Source: CAZDET01 sp964504335 (lineage in GTDB: Bacteria > Bacteroidota > Bacteroidia > Chitinophagales > Saprospiraceae). From it: 64,000 nt of DNA. The first letter of the stretch is position 1, and each line of letters opens with the position of its first letter. A program made the translations under genes and the position numbers. Location of the stretch: contig CAZDET010000018.1 of the NCBI GenBank assembly GCA_964504335.1, positions 19,532-83,531 of the forward strand, read 5' to 3'. The notes under the pieces are model-generated. The model searched no databases and was not told the origin of the DNA. It saw nothing but the letters and a program-made list of their open reading frames with translations. Of the stretch, positions 34,993 to 44,845 are shown one piece after another.

Positions 34993-37900
34993 ATGAGACA
35001 CACCAATTTATGGAGTTTGCTTGTCCTTTCCCTGCTGGTTTTGCCCCTGTTTGGCCAGCAAGAGCAAGCTTCTCAAGCAACATTTGACGAACAACTATAC
35101 GAGAGCATCGAGTGGCGCTCGATCGGCCCTTACCGGGGCGGCCGTGCTGCGTCGGTCACCGGCGTGCCGGGTAAGCCGAATCTCTACTACATGGGTGCTA
35201 CCGGCGGCGGCGTCTGGCGGACGAAGGACGGCGGGCAGACCTGGGAAAACATTTCCGACGGCCACTTTGGCGGGTCCATCGGAGCGGTAGCCGTCAGCGA
35301 GAGTGACAACAACGTGATTTACGTCGGCGGTGGCGAGGTGACCGTACGGGGTAACGTATCCTACGGCTACGGCATGTATAAATCTGTGGATGGCGGCAAA
35401 AACTGGCGCCACATCGGACTGAAGAATAGTCGGCACGTGCCGCGCATTCGCATTCACCCACGCAATCCCGATCTCGTATACGCCGCAGTGCTCGGAGATT
35501 TATTTAAGAGCAGCGAGGAGCGCGGTGTATACCGTTCGAAGGACGGTGGAGAGACTTGGGAAAAGATCCTCTTTGTCAATGCGGACGCCGGTGCCGTAGA
35601 TTTGGTTATGGACCCTAACAACCCGCGGGTATTGTTTGCCTCTACGTGGCGAGTACGGCGCACGCCGTATAGCCTCGAAAGCGGTGGGGAAGGCTCCGGA
35701 CTCTGGCGCAGTATCGACGGTGGCGACAACTGGGAGGAGATCACTGGAAACGAAGGCTTGCCCGAAGGCCTCTGGGGCATCAACGGCGTCTCCGTATCGC
35801 CGGTAAATAGCAACCGCGTATTTGCCATTATTGAAAATGAAGAGGGCGGCGTCTACCGCTCCGACGACGGTGGAGAGACCTGGCGGCGCGTCAACGACAG
35901 CCGCGCGCTGCGGCAGCGGGCCTGGTACTACTCCCGCATCATTGCGGATACGCAAGACGAGGACATCGTCTACGTCATGAACGTACGCTACCACAAGAGT
36001 ACGGATGGCGGCCGTAGTTTCGAAGCGAGCAACGCGCCCCACGGCGACCACCACGACTTGTGGATTGCCCCCGAGGATAATCAGCGAATGGCCATTGCCG
36101 ACGATGGTGGTGCCCAGGTATCGTTCGACGGCGGCATGAACTGGTCCACTTACTACAACCAACCAACGGCCCAGTTTTACCGCGTAACCACCGACAATCA
36201 CTTCCCTTACCGCATCTACGGAGCACAGCAGGATAATTCCACCGTGCGCATCCTCCACCGCACCGACCGCGGGACAATCGGCGAACGCGATTGGGAGCCC
36301 AGTGCCGGTGGTGAAAGTGCTCACCTGGCCATTGATCCGACCAACAACGACATCGTCTACGGCGGGAGCTACGGCGGGTTCCTCACCCGCGTCGACCACG
36401 AAAACAGCCAGATACAGGCGATTAACGTATGGCCCGACAACCCGATGGGCTACGGTGCTGAGGGTATGAAGTACCGCTTCCAGTGGAACTTCCCGATTTT
36501 CTTTTCGCCCAACGATCCGAAGAAGCTTTACACGGCTTCCAACCACCTGCACGTCAGCATGGACGGCGGACAGAGTTGGGAAACCATCTCACCCGACCTG
36601 ACGCGTGCCGACTCCTCCAAGCTCGTTTCGAGTGGTGGACCCATTACAAAGGACAATACCGGAGTGGAATACTACGCTACGATTTTTGCCGCCGCAGAAT
36701 CGTCCAAAGAGCCGGGATTGCTGTGGACTGGTTCCGATGACGGTTTGATCCACGTCAGCCGCGACGGTGGGAAGATCTGGGAGGATGTCACCCCTTCCTC
36801 CATGCCGGAGTGGATGATGATCAACAGCGTCGATGTCGATCCCTTCCGGGAAGGAGGGGTGTACGTGGCCGGAACCCGCTACAAGTTGGGTGATTATCAG
36901 CCCTATCTCTACCACACGACGGACTACGGAAAGACGTGGAAGAAAATTACCAACGGCATTCCGGAAGATGACTTCACGCGCGTCGTGCGCGCCGATCCCG
37001 ACCGCCAGGGGTTGTTGTATGCCGGTACGGAGTCGGGCATGTACATCAGCTTCGACGATGGGGCCAACTGGCAGCCCTTCCAGTTGAATCTACCGACGGT
37101 TCCGATTACCGATTTAACGATTAAGAACAAAAACCTGATTGCGGCAACCCAAGGCCGGTCGTTCTGGCTGATCGACGATCTGACACCACTGCACCAACTA
37201 TCGCCGGAGATGGCCAACGCCGACATGCACTTGTTTAAGCCTATGGATAGCTACCGTATGGGCGGCAGCCGCGCCGAAAGCAAGACTGCCGGTACGAATC
37301 ATCCGGGCGGAGTATTGGTCCACTTCTACATGAAGGAAAAGCCGGCCGATAGCGTCGCTGTGGAGCTTTCGTTTTATGAGGCCGACGGCGATTTGATCCG
37401 GACGTATTCCTCTACCGCGAAAGAAAAGAGCGACATGCTGAAGGTAGAATCCGGTGCAAATCTATTTAACTGGAACATGCGCTACCCCGACGGTAAGAAA
37501 TTCGACGGTATGATCTTCTGGGCGGCAGGAGTCAATGGCCCTATGGCCGTGCCCGGCACCTATGAAGTACGCCTGAAAGTAGGCGACCAAGAACAAAGCC
37601 AGACTTTTGAATTGCTGAAGGATCCACGTTCTAAAGCAACTCAAGAGGATTTGATGGCGCAGTTCGATTTCATGCAGGAAGTGCTCGACAAAGTGAGCGA
37701 GGCGCACCAGGCCATCATCGATTTGCGGGATGTGCGCAAGCAAGTGAAGTCCTTTAACATGCGACTCGACAAAGAGCAGCACAGCGACTTGCTCGAAAAA
37801 GGGAAGGCCATTGTAAAAACGCTGACCGAAGTGGAGGAAAACCTGTACCAGACTAAGAACCGCTCCGGTCAGGACCCGCTCAATTATCCGATCAAACTGA

Positions 37901-38148
37901 CGAACAAATTGGCCCACGTCAATTCTCTGACCGGGTACGGCAATTTCCGTCCGACCCAGCAAGCCTACGAATTCAAAGACGAAATGATGGCGGCGGTCGA
38001 CGCTGAACTCGAAAAATTCCGTCAGGTGATGGATACCGAATTACCCGCCTACAACCGGATGGTTCGGGATGCAGAGATCGACCTGATTCAGTACAATGCC
38101 AGCGCGGAGGAGGACGATGCCATGGAGGGAACCCAGGGTAGAAACTAA
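34993..38148 (+). CDS. Secreted sortilin/BNR-type beta-propeller protein
   Basis: The 1051-residue precursor starts with a signal peptide (LLVLSLLVLPLFG, cleavage before QQEQ). At least ten Asp-box motifs of the form S-x-DGG-x-x-W are visible, for example TKDGGQTWENI, SVDGGKNWRHI and SMDGGQSWETI. They indicate one or two propellers of the VPS10/sortilin and BNR type. After about residue 740 the sequence changes to a beta-sandwich segment and a helical C-terminal part (residues 870-1000) with FDFMQEVLDKVSEAHQAIID. Such proteins are common in Bacteroidota and often mislabelled glycosyl hydrolases; no catalytic residues of a glycosidase can be assigned. There is no T9SS sorting domain. A strong terminator follows. 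Confidence 0.88.
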   Translation: MRHTNLWSLLVLSLLVLPLFGQQEQASQATFDEQLYESIEWRSIGPYRGGRAASVTGVPGKPNLYYMGATGGGVWRTKDGGQTWENISDGHFGGSIGAVAVSESDNNVIYVGGGEVTVRGNVSYGYGMYKSVDGGKNWRHIGLKNSRHVPRIRIHPRNPDLVYAAVLGDLFKSSEERGVYRSKDGGETWEKILFVNADAGAVDLVMDPNNPRVLFASTWRVRRTPYSLESGGEGSGLWRSIDGGDNWEEITGNEGLPEGLWGINGVSVSPVNSNRVFAIIENEEGGVYRSDDGGETWRRVNDSRALRQRAWYYSRIIADTQDEDIVYVMNVRYHKSTDGGRSFEASNAPHGDHHDLWIAPEDNQRMAIADDGGAQVSFDGGMNWSTYYNQPTAQFYRVTTDNHFPYRIYGAQQDNSTVRILHRTDRGTIGERDWEPSAGGESAHLAIDPTNNDIVYGGSYGGFLTRVDHENSQIQAINVWPDNPMGYGAEGMKYRFQWNFPIFFSPNDPKKLYTASNHLHVSMDGGQSWETISPDLTRADSSKLVSSGGPITKDNTGVEYYATIFAAAESSKEPGLLWTGSDDGLIHVSRDGGKIWEDVTPSSMPEWMMINSVDVDPFREGGVYVAGTRYKLGDYQPYLYHTTDYGKTWKKITNGIPEDDFTRVVRADPDRQGLLYAGTESGMYISFDDGANWQPFQLNLPTVPITDLTIKNKNLIAATQGRSFWLIDDLTPLHQLSPEMANADMHLFKPMDSYRMGGSRAESKTAGTNHPGGVLVHFYMKEKPADSVAVELSFYEADGDLIRTYSSTAKEKSDMLKVESGANLFNWNMRYPDGKKFDGMIFWAAGVNGPMAVPGTYEVRLKVGDQEQSQTFELLKDPRSKATQEDLMAQFDFMQEVLDKVSEAHQAIIDLRDVRKQVKSFNMRLDKEQHSDLLEKGKAIVKTLTEVEENLYQTKNRSGQDPLNYPIKLTNKLAHVNSLTGYGNFRPTQQAYEFKDEMMAAVDAELEKFRQVMDTELPAYNRMVRDAEIDLIQYNASAEEDDAMEGTQGRN

Positions 38149-38176
38149 ATCCGTCCGCAATCTAACGAAATCGACA

Positions 38177-38216
38177 GACCCCCGACAGCTACGCTCGTCG
38201 GGGGTCTTCGTATTTT
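38177..38216 (+). terminator. Rho-independent terminator after the propeller gene
   Basis: GACCCCCGAC (38177-38186) and GTCGGGGGTC (38197-38206) form a perfect ten-pair stem with a ten-base loop, followed by TTCGTATTTTT. It lies 29 bases past the stop codon. Confidence 0.9.
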
Positions 38217-38222
38217 TAGCGA

Positions 38223-38504
38223 ATGCACGCATTTCCATTGCTCCTTACTATTCTCATCAGCTTGTATGTGGATCTCTACCTATTCCGCGAATGGCATGGC
38301 GGGCAGGTGGGGATGAACCATATCCTGTTGGGGAGCAGTACCCTCCTTGCCGTATTGTTTGCAGGATTTCGAACAGTTCAGCAACTGCTGCACGGCCCTG
38401 CACTGACCGTCACCCGAAGGCAGGGGTACTTATCGGCTCTTTTTTTATTGCTATTTAGCGGCTGTCTCTTGTCGATGCTTCTTTACCTAATGGCTACAGG
38501 GTAA
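38223..38504 (+). CDS. Small membrane protein, unknown
   Basis: The 93-residue product has three hydrophobic helices: about residues 3-18, 33-50 and 70-90. Short polar loops between them include FREWHGGQVGMNH. I do not recognise a family. It starts only a few bases after the propeller gene's terminator, so it probably has its own promoter overlapping that region. Its last 11 bases overlap the end of the convergent glycosyltransferase gene. Codon use and hydrophobicity make it plausible as a real gene, but support is moderate. Confidence 0.55.
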   Translation: MHAFPLLLTILISLYVDLYLFREWHGGQVGMNHILLGSSTLLAVLFAGFRTVQQLLHGPALTVTRRQGYLSALFLLLFSGCLLSMLLYLMATG

Positions 38505-39618
38505 TCCTGACGATTGTCGAGTATATTTCCAATAAGCGTCGTTCTTCACGCTCCCAATTCAGCATTTCGGCGGCTTTTGCGGTTTTGTCCAGTAGTTCCT
38601 GGTATTGATCCGGCGCTGATTTTAGCTCTAGCAATGCCTGAGTAAACGTTTCCGAGTCCAATTCGGCTAGCATCAGAAAGCAGGCGTACTCTGCCTGTAG
38701 CCGGCTGTATTCCGGAAATTCCATTTGCACGGAGGGCAGCCTGTCCTGGATGTAATCGAAGGTCTTGTTTGCCAGGCTATAATAATAGCTAAGTCCGCGG
38801 GCCTCCAGCAGGTTGAGGCCCAACCAGGCTGCCTGGTTGATTTCCGGTAGTCGGCTGGGCGATTGAAACCCCCAAAATCGAACGCGGTCGGTAATGCCTA
38901 GTTGGCGCACACGGTCTTCCAGGTCGGCTTTGATGTCGCCATCTCCGACTAGCCAAAGGTGGAATGTCTCAGGCAGTAGCGCCAGGGCATCGATGGCTGT
39001 TTCGAGGCCCCGGGCGGCATTGAGCATGCCCTGATACAGGAGAATGTGTGGTTCGGAGGGCTCTCTTGGCGTTGATGGGAGGCGTCGATGGGGCACATTG
39101 CGGACGACTCTGAACGATTTTCCGTATCGCTTAGAAAGCAATTCCGCCAGGGCCGGTCCCACGGTATAGGCCGCCCGGACCTGGGGAATACACCAGCGGG
39201 CCAACTGTTCCCATACGAATTTGATCAGCGGACGATTGACCACCTCCGGAGTTTCCGTGAAGTATTCGTGCGCATCGTAAATACAGGGGATGCGCCGCAG
39301 CCGAGCGGCAATGACTCCTGGCAGAAGCGTGTCCAGATCCACGCTGTTGATGGCATCGGCCCGGTGCCGAAGCAAGAACAGGAGCAGGCGTAGGTTGTAT
39401 TCGAGATAAAAAAGTTTACCGCGCTGGAAGTGGCAGGGGAGCCGCCGGGTGTAAAAAGGCAGGCTGACGATCGGAGGGCTGTTCGGTCGGTGCCTACCCA
39501 CGAGCCAGACCTCGAATCCGGCCCGGTACAAGCTGCTGCAAATGCGGTGCATGCGCTGGTCGTGGCTGAGATCGTTGGTTACGGTGCAAATAATTCGGGT
39601 GGGCATAGCGGGGCGCAT
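38494..39618 (-). CDS. Family 4 glycosyltransferase
   Basis: The product has the GT-B plan of GT4 retaining glycosyltransferases. An N-terminal acceptor-binding half includes TNDLSHDQRMHRICSSLYRA and DAHEYFTETPEV. A C-terminal nucleotide-sugar half includes HILLYQGMLNAARGLETAID, LWLVGDGD and WGFQSPSRLPEI. Such enzymes transfer sugars to lipid-linked or surface polysaccharides at the cytoplasmic face of the membrane. The start at 39618 is favoured because its ATG overlaps the recQ stop as TAATG, a coupling arrangement; ATG 39606 (MPTRIICTVT) is an alternative. The acceptor is unknown. Pairing with recQ is probably not functional. Confidence 0.88.
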   Translation of the reverse strand: MRPAMPTRIICTVTNDLSHDQRMHRICSSLYRAGFEVWLVGRHRPNSPPIVSLPFYTRRLPCHFQRGKLFYLEYNLRLLLFLLRHRADAINSVDLDTLLPGVIAARLRRIPCIYDAHEYFTETPEVVNRPLIKFVWEQLARWCIPQVRAAYTVGPALAELLSKRYGKSFRVVRNVPHRRLPSTPREPSEPHILLYQGMLNAARGLETAIDALALLPETFHLWLVGDGDIKADLEDRVRQLGITDRVRFWGFQSPSRLPEINQAAWLGLNLLEARGLSYYYSLANKTFDYIQDRLPSVQMEFPEYSRLQAEYACFLMLAELDSETFTQALLELKSAPDQYQELLDKTAKAAEMLNWEREERRLLEIYSTIVRITL

Positions 39619-41534
39619 TAACCGTTCCATCGGAGTTGGTCGCCGTCTTGCTCGATGAGTCCTTCGGAGAGGCACCATTCTACGGCGCGCAGCACCGTGG
39701 GCACATGAGCGATGGCAAACTGGTCGGTCAGCTGCGCCATGCTTAGCGGCTGCTGGGCACGTAGTAGCCGCTCAATCTGGTGGGTATATTGCTCCAAGTC
39801 CTGTGGGGTCGCGGGACGTTGCTTCCGAGCCAGGCAGACGTCGCATTGACCACAGCGCGGCGGATCGGCCTCGCCAAAATAGCGGAGCAGTTGTTGCGAC
39901 CGACATTCGTCGAGGCTTACATATTGTAACATGGCCTCGATCCGCAACCGCTGGCGTTCCTTCCGCCATTTGTACTGAGGTCCGTCAAAGTCGAGATGTT
40001 CGGCCGGGATGCGTTCCCGCAAGAACGTTACCTGCGGCTGATCCTTTGCGGGCCGGTAGGCAACGATTTGCTCCTGGTGCATTAACTGTAGTAGCTGCTG
40101 AACGTCCACCTTGGATATTTTGAGGGCATTGGCCAGTTGCCCTTCCCGAAGGCGGACGGGATTGGAGAAGGCCCCCTGATACGTACGTAAAATAGCTTTC
40201 AGTAGTTTATCGCTTTTGGGGTTGCGCAATTGGTAGTCGTACAATTGATCTTTATCGACCCGAACTTGAAGAGTAGCCGGGATATGAACGGCTTCCGTCA
40301 TGGTGAGCCAGCCTTCTGATTCGAGGGCCCGGAGGGTATAGTAGGTTTCGAGCCGGTCCAACTGATAGGTAATACAAAAATCGACTAGGTCGAAATCGTA
40401 ACTGACGCCTTTTCCGCCGCCCGTTGCTAGTTGCAGATAACTACCAATTGCCCGATAGACTTTTCGAAGGGCCTCCAAATCGGGATAGGCGAGGTTAAAA
40501 TCGCGCAACAGCCGATTTTCATCGGCCTCCTGGAAGAGCAGCACGGCATAGGATTTGTTGCCGTCTCGCCCCGCACGGCCTGCCTCCTGAAAATAGGCCT
40601 CGGGGCTATCGGGCAGGTCGAGGTGGATCACCGTGCGTACATCGGGTTTATCGATTCCCATTCCGAAAGCGTTCGTACTGACCATCACGCGCACTCGCCC
40701 GGCAATCCAGGCTTCCTGGCGCTTGGCGCGTTCGTCGGGTTCGAGGCCGGCGTGGTAAAACTGGCTGGAAATGCCCCAACGCTGAAGTTGCGTGGCCACC
40801 TCCTTAGTTTTCCGCCGATTGCGGACGTAGATGATGCTGGTCCCCGCCACGCGATCCAGAATGCGACGCAGTTGGGGTTCCTTTGCCTCGACCGTTCGAA
40901 CGACGTAGGCCAGGTTATCGCGTTCGAAACTCTTTTGAAAATGCTGATGACCATCGCGGAATTCCAGTTTTGCCCGGATGTCTTCCACGACCTCCTGGGT
41001 AGCGGTTGCCGTCAGCGCAATGACGGGCACCTGCGGATGCACCTCGCGCACCTCTGCAATATCGAGGTAGGGCGGCCGGAAGTCGTAGCCCCACTGGCTG
41101 ATGCAGTGGGCCTCATCAACGGCCAGTAGCCGGAGCGGCATCTTCGGCAGTCGTTCCTGCAGGAGTTCCGTTTTCAGTCGTTCGGGAGAAAGATAGAGGA
41201 TGCGCGTATTGCCATAGATGGCATTATCGACCAAGCGATCGATATCCGCACGGTGCATGCCCGAGTAGAGTGCATCTGCCGCAATCCCACGCTTGCGCAG
41301 CTGCTCCACCTGATCCTTCATCAGGGCAATGAGCGGAGATACCACTATCGTAAGCCCCTCCAACGCCAGGGCAGGCACCTGAAAGCAAATGGATTTGCCG
41401 CCACCCGTCGGCAGCAATGCGAGGGTGTCGTGCCCCTCGAGCACGGAGTCGATAATTTCCGCCTGCAAGGGGCGGAAGGCCTCGTAGCCCCAGTACTGTC
41501 GCAGAATCTCAAGTGCGGGCGTCATGGCGGGCAA
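39618..41534 (-). CDS. recQ: ATP-dependent DNA helicase RecQ
   Basis: The 638-residue protein shows the RecQ core in order: Walker A LPTGGGKSICFQVPAL (about residues 41-56), DEAHCISQWGYDFRP (140-154), SATSIIYVRNRRK-type motif IV, and EAGRAGRDGN. It continues with the RQC region, including zinc-binding cysteines (DECRSQQLLRYFGE, then CGQCDVC). A clear HRDC domain is not seen; the C-terminus is a short winged-helix-like segment. RecQ unwinds DNA 3' to 5' in recombination and replication repair. The start is ATG 41534, with MTPALEIL at 41525 as an alternative. It is followed by a translationally coupled glycosyltransferase gene. Confidence 0.96.
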   Translation of the reverse strand: MPAMTPALEILRQYWGYEAFRPLQAEIIDSVLEGHDTLALLPTGGGKSICFQVPALALEGLTIVVSPLIALMKDQVEQLRKRGIAADALYSGMHRADIDRLVDNAIYGNTRILYLSPERLKTELLQERLPKMPLRLLAVDEAHCISQWGYDFRPPYLDIAEVREVHPQVPVIALTATATQEVVEDIRAKLEFRDGHQHFQKSFERDNLAYVVRTVEAKEPQLRRILDRVAGTSIIYVRNRRKTKEVATQLQRWGISSQFYHAGLEPDERAKRQEAWIAGRVRVMVSTNAFGMGIDKPDVRTVIHLDLPDSPEAYFQEAGRAGRDGNKSYAVLLFQEADENRLLRDFNLAYPDLEALRKVYRAIGSYLQLATGGGKGVSYDFDLVDFCITYQLDRLETYYTLRALESEGWLTMTEAVHIPATLQVRVDKDQLYDYQLRNPKSDKLLKAILRTYQGAFSNPVRLREGQLANALKISKVDVQQLLQLMHQEQIVAYRPAKDQPQVTFLRERIPAEHLDFDGPQYKWRKERQRLRIEAMLQYVSLDECRSQQLLRYFGEADPPRCGQCDVCLARKQRPATPQDLEQYTHQIERLLRAQQPLSMAQLTDQFAIAHVPTVLRAVEWCLSEGLIEQDGDQLRWNG

Positions 41535-41559
41535 AGATAAGGTTCCGGTGCGACTTCAT

Positions 41560-41587
41560 GGTTCTGCGGTGTGTACATCGCAGAACC
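41560..41587. repeat. Perfect hairpin between fhs and recQ
   Basis: GGTTCTGCG (41560-41568) and CGCAGAACC (41579-41587) form a nine-pair perfect stem with a ten-base loop. No T-run follows on either strand, so it is not a classical terminator. It lies 26 bases upstream of recQ and 48 bases past the fhs stop, so it could be a 3'-end stabiliser of fhs mRNA or an operator of recQ. Confidence 0.5.
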
Positions 41588-41635
41588 GGTTGCAACTGAA
41601 AGCGAACAGCAATAAGGATTGAGGTAGTAAGCGTC

Positions 41636-43306
41636 TTAAAACAACCCCGAAATGTTCCCTTCGACATCCACGTCGATCCCTTCGGCAGCCGGGACGGAGG
41701 GAAGGCCGGGCATTCGCATGATGTTGCCCGTAATGGGGATGAGAAATCCGGCTCCCGCGGCGATTTGTATTTCGCGTACAGTGATTTCAAAGTTTTCGGG
41801 GCGGCCTAATAATTTAGGATTATCCGACAGGGAGGTTTGGGTCTTGGCAATACAGACCGGTAGTTGATTGAGATTCAGTTGGTTGATTTTCTTCAGATCC
41901 CGTTTGGCCTGCCGGGTGTAGTCAACGGATTTCGCCCCGTAAATTTTGGTCGCTACGGTTTCAATTTTTTGTTCGACGGACCATTCCCAGTCGTAGAGGG
42001 GGCTAAAGGGCTGGCTACTTTGGCTAACAGCCTCTACCACCGCGTGTGCCAGTTCTGTTCCTCCCTCTCCTCCTTTCGCCCAAATATCTGCCGGTACAGC
42101 CTGAACCCCTAACGTGGCACAATGATCTTTCACAAACTGGATCTCCTCGTCTGAATCGGTCGTAAATTGATTGATCGCTACCACACAGTTGACGTTGTAG
42201 TGGCGCACATTCTCCAGGTGTTTATCCAGGTTGACAATCCCTTTTCGCAAGGCCTCTAAATTGGGGGTATTCAAATCGCTCAGTTGGGCACCACCCTGGT
42301 ATTTTAGGGCTCTGATGGTAGCCACCATGACGATTGCGTTCGGAGATAAGCCGCTGCTTTGACATTTGATATTCAAAAACTTTTCGGCCCCCAGGTCGAA
42401 TCCAAATCCGGCCTCGGTCACTGTATAATCGGCCAGGCTCATACCCAAACGGGTGGCAATGACGGTATTGGTACCCTGGGCAATATTGCCGAAGGGGCCT
42501 CCGTGAATGATGGCCGGATTACCTTCCGTTGTTTGCACCAAATTGGGTTGGATCGCATCTTTGAGCAGGGCGGTCATTGCCCCCTGGGCATTGAGGTCGC
42601 GGGCAAAAATGGGTTGTTTTTCGTAAGTGAACCCTACGAAAATATTCCCTAATCGTTTTTTCAGATCGATCAAATCATCGGCCAGACAGAGGATCGCCAT
42701 AATTTCCGAAGCGGCGGTGATGTCGAAGCCCGTTTCACGGGGCACGCCCATAGAAGTGCCTCCCAACCCAATGACCGTTTGGCGAAGGGCGCGGTCATTC
42801 ATATCAATGACGCGTCTCCACAATACCGTGCGGGGATCGATATGCAGGCTGCGTTTTCTACTTTGTAAGTTATTGTCGATTAGGGCGGCTAATAAGTTGT
42901 GGGCTTTCTCCACGGCCGAAAAGTCGCCGGTGAAATGCAAGTTGATATCCTCCATGGGAAGCACCTGAGAGTATCCTCCTCCGGTGGCCCCTCCCTTGAT
43001 TCCAAAAACAGGGCCTAAAGACGGTTCCCGCAACACCACGACGGTTTGTTTGCCAATTTTGTTAAGCGCCTGGGTCAGGCCAATGGAAACGGTGGTTTTG
43101 CCCTCTCCGGCAGGAGTGGGAGAGATGGCGGAGACCAGAATCAGATTATTTGACGAAATTTTCTCATAATCGATCAGAGACTGAGGAAGTTTTGCTTTGT
43201 ACTTTCCGTAAAGCTCGAGGTGCTCCTCGGAAATGTTTAATTGCTCGGCAATTTGCTGAATCGGCAAGAGCTTGATTTGCTGGGCGATCTCGATATCGGT
43301 GGGCAT
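41636..43306 (-). CDS. fhs: Formate-tetrahydrofolate ligase
   Basis: The family is certain from the P-loop SPTPAGEGKTTVSIGLTQAL, the block GGATGGGYSQVLPMEDINLHF, and GFGFDLGAEKFLNIKC. The enzyme makes 10-formyltetrahydrofolate from formate, tetrahydrofolate and ATP in the cytoplasm and feeds purine and one-carbon metabolism. ATG 43306 (MPTDIEIAQ) was chosen because homologues begin with a similar xxDIEIAQ sequence; ATG 43342 would add 12 residues. From 43306 the length is 556 residues, normal for the family. FolP, encoded near 52.4-53.3 kb, makes a precursor of the same cofactor but is not in the same operon. Confidence 0.97.
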   Translation of the reverse strand: MPTDIEIAQQIKLLPIQQIAEQLNISEEHLELYGKYKAKLPQSLIDYEKISSNNLILVSAISPTPAGEGKTTVSIGLTQALNKIGKQTVVVLREPSLGPVFGIKGGATGGGYSQVLPMEDINLHFTGDFSAVEKAHNLLAALIDNNLQSRKRSLHIDPRTVLWRRVIDMNDRALRQTVIGLGGTSMGVPRETGFDITAASEIMAILCLADDLIDLKKRLGNIFVGFTYEKQPIFARDLNAQGAMTALLKDAIQPNLVQTTEGNPAIIHGGPFGNIAQGTNTVIATRLGMSLADYTVTEAGFGFDLGAEKFLNIKCQSSGLSPNAIVMVATIRALKYQGGAQLSDLNTPNLEALRKGIVNLDKHLENVRHYNVNCVVAINQFTTDSDEEIQFVKDHCATLGVQAVPADIWAKGGEGGTELAHAVVEAVSQSSQPFSPLYDWEWSVEQKIETVATKIYGAKSVDYTRQAKRDLKKINQLNLNQLPVCIAKTQTSLSDNPKLLGRPENFEITVREIQIAAGAGFLIPITGNIMRMPGLPSVPAAEGIDVDVEGNISGLF

Positions 43307-43441
43307 TGGCTGGGCTTCTTTGGTTAATATCTGCCCGCTCAAAATATTGACAATTTTTGCTACTGCAAAAAGACGCCCGGAAAATGATGAGACTCGGAGA
43401 TAGGATATGGTACACAGTAGGATGATATACCCGAAACCTCA

Positions 43442-44845
43442 CTAGTAAATTTGAAAGCGAAGCGGCAATACCTCCGAGTGCGACAGATGCAGCACCATCG
43501 TGTAATGTCCGCTTTTCAATTGACTGGTATCAATGCGCTGGTCGCCCCCTGCGTACTGACCGGTGCCCCTGGGACCACCAGTGGATAATTCGATGATGGT
43601 GAACGTAACGGGGCGGTCCCCGCTGAGGATGATGTACTCCCGGGCGTTGGTGGGATATAACGTATAGTGCCCCTGGATCGGCTCCTCTTCTATCGAAACG
43701 GCGGCGGTGGTCGAATAGGTGGAAGCCCCGTTGGAACCGATTTGTCGCAGGCGGAAGAAAGTCGTTTCGGCCAGAATGACATCCCGATCGGTATACGAAT
43801 AGGTTTGCTCCAGTTGGCTATCTCCAGTGGCTGCTACTCGTCCGATCTGTTCCCAGGAGTGGCCGTCCGAAGAGCGTTCAATCGCGAAGTGAGAAGTATT
43901 TGATTCCATTACGGTTGCCCACTGGACCAGGATGGAGCCGGTCTGTTCGGTGGCGGTAATGTACTTCCATTCGACGGGCGCAGCTTGCACTTTCGGAGAG
44001 AAGCTGGTCGTGTTGTAAGCAACAAAGGCCGGGTCGCTGTCACCGCTATTCAGTATTTGAAAGGTGTTCACCCGCTCGTAATTGCCGGAGTGAATTCCCA
44101 ATTCGCTCAAGTCAAAAGCATACATCCGTATTTGGTGATCGGTGTTTGAGTAGGGAGTGGGCTGACTGGTTTCGGGCACGAACAAGTCGGCCGTCCAGTG
44201 ACCGACGGCGGGGAGCTGGTCCCACCGCAGGTTTTTCTTACTCCCCACCTGATCTCCCGATGCGTCGATAAAGCGAAAGAATTCCTTTTTGTTTTGATTG
44301 GGATCAGCTAGCTGGGTGACTAAAATATCCGGTACGCCATCGCCAATTGCCAGCGGATCGATATTATTTATGGCAAAAGAGAGATTGCCTTTTGCCAGAT
44401 TGGCGATACAAGTGCCCATATCCAGCCCTTGTGTTCCGTAGGTTAGGTAGCGCTCCATCGATTCCAAAGTAAGAGCCGTTGAGCCGGTTTGTGGAACACC
44501 GTCTGCCTCCGACCCCAAGCCGATGAAGGTTCGATTGGTGGCAAGGGGGAGGCTTTGGGCCAGGTCGGCCGCTTGGAAGGTCGTGGGTACGTAATCTAGC
44601 TGCTGCTTGTCGAGTAGGCTATCGTTCACACCGGTGGCGTAGCGCGTTCCACCGATGGAAAAAGCTACCAAATGATGGTGATTACCTGGTTGATTGGGAT
44701 TAGGATCCACAACGGAGGACTCCCAATACCCTTGGTAGTCGGTAATTATTTCTTCTACCGATTGGGCGGCAAGGGAAGTACTCAGCAGCAAGGAAATGGT
44801 GAAAATGAAGGTGGAGGGAAGGAACTGGTAAAGGTTTCTTGTCAT
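43442..44845 (-). CDS. Secreted protein with T9SS-type C-terminal region, unknown
   Basis: The 467-residue precursor has a signal peptide (IFTISLLLSTSLAAQ, cleavage near residue 28). A globular part of about 260 residues contains YWESSVVDPNPNQPGNHHHL and GDGVPDILVTQLADPNQNKK. A fibronectin-like segment follows (SILVQWATVMESNTSHFAIE, DRDVILAETTFFRLRQI). The last 75 or so residues resemble a T9SS sorting domain but are divergent: YTLYPTNAREYIILSGDRPV replaces the usual YPNPA motif, and the end is SGHYTMVLHLS. It should be exported to the surface. I do not recognise an enzyme. A long intergenic region lies upstream. Confidence 0.8.
   Translation of the reverse strand: MTRNLYQFLPSTFIFTISLLLSTSLAAQSVEEIITDYQGYWESSVVDPNPNQPGNHHHLVAFSIGGTRYATGVNDSLLDKQQLDYVPTTFQAADLAQSLPLATNRTFIGLGSEADGVPQTGSTALTLESMERYLTYGTQGLDMGTCIANLAKGNLSFAINNIDPLAIGDGVPDILVTQLADPNQNKKEFFRFIDASGDQVGSKKNLRWDQLPAVGHWTADLFVPETSQPTPYSNTDHQIRMYAFDLSELGIHSGNYERVNTFQILNSGDSDPAFVAYNTTSFSPKVQAAPVEWKYITATEQTGSILVQWATVMESNTSHFAIERSSDGHSWEQIGRVAATGDSQLEQTYSYTDRDVILAETTFFRLRQIGSNGASTYSTTAAVSIEEEPIQGHYTLYPTNAREYIILSGDRPVTFTIIELSTGGPRGTGQYAGGDQRIDTSQLKSGHYTMVLHLSHSEVLPLRFQIY

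Noticed and set aside
35500..36552. Minus-strand frame of 350 codons within the sortilin-like gene
   Set aside because: Antisense shadow of a gene with clear Asp-box repeats and a signal peptide.
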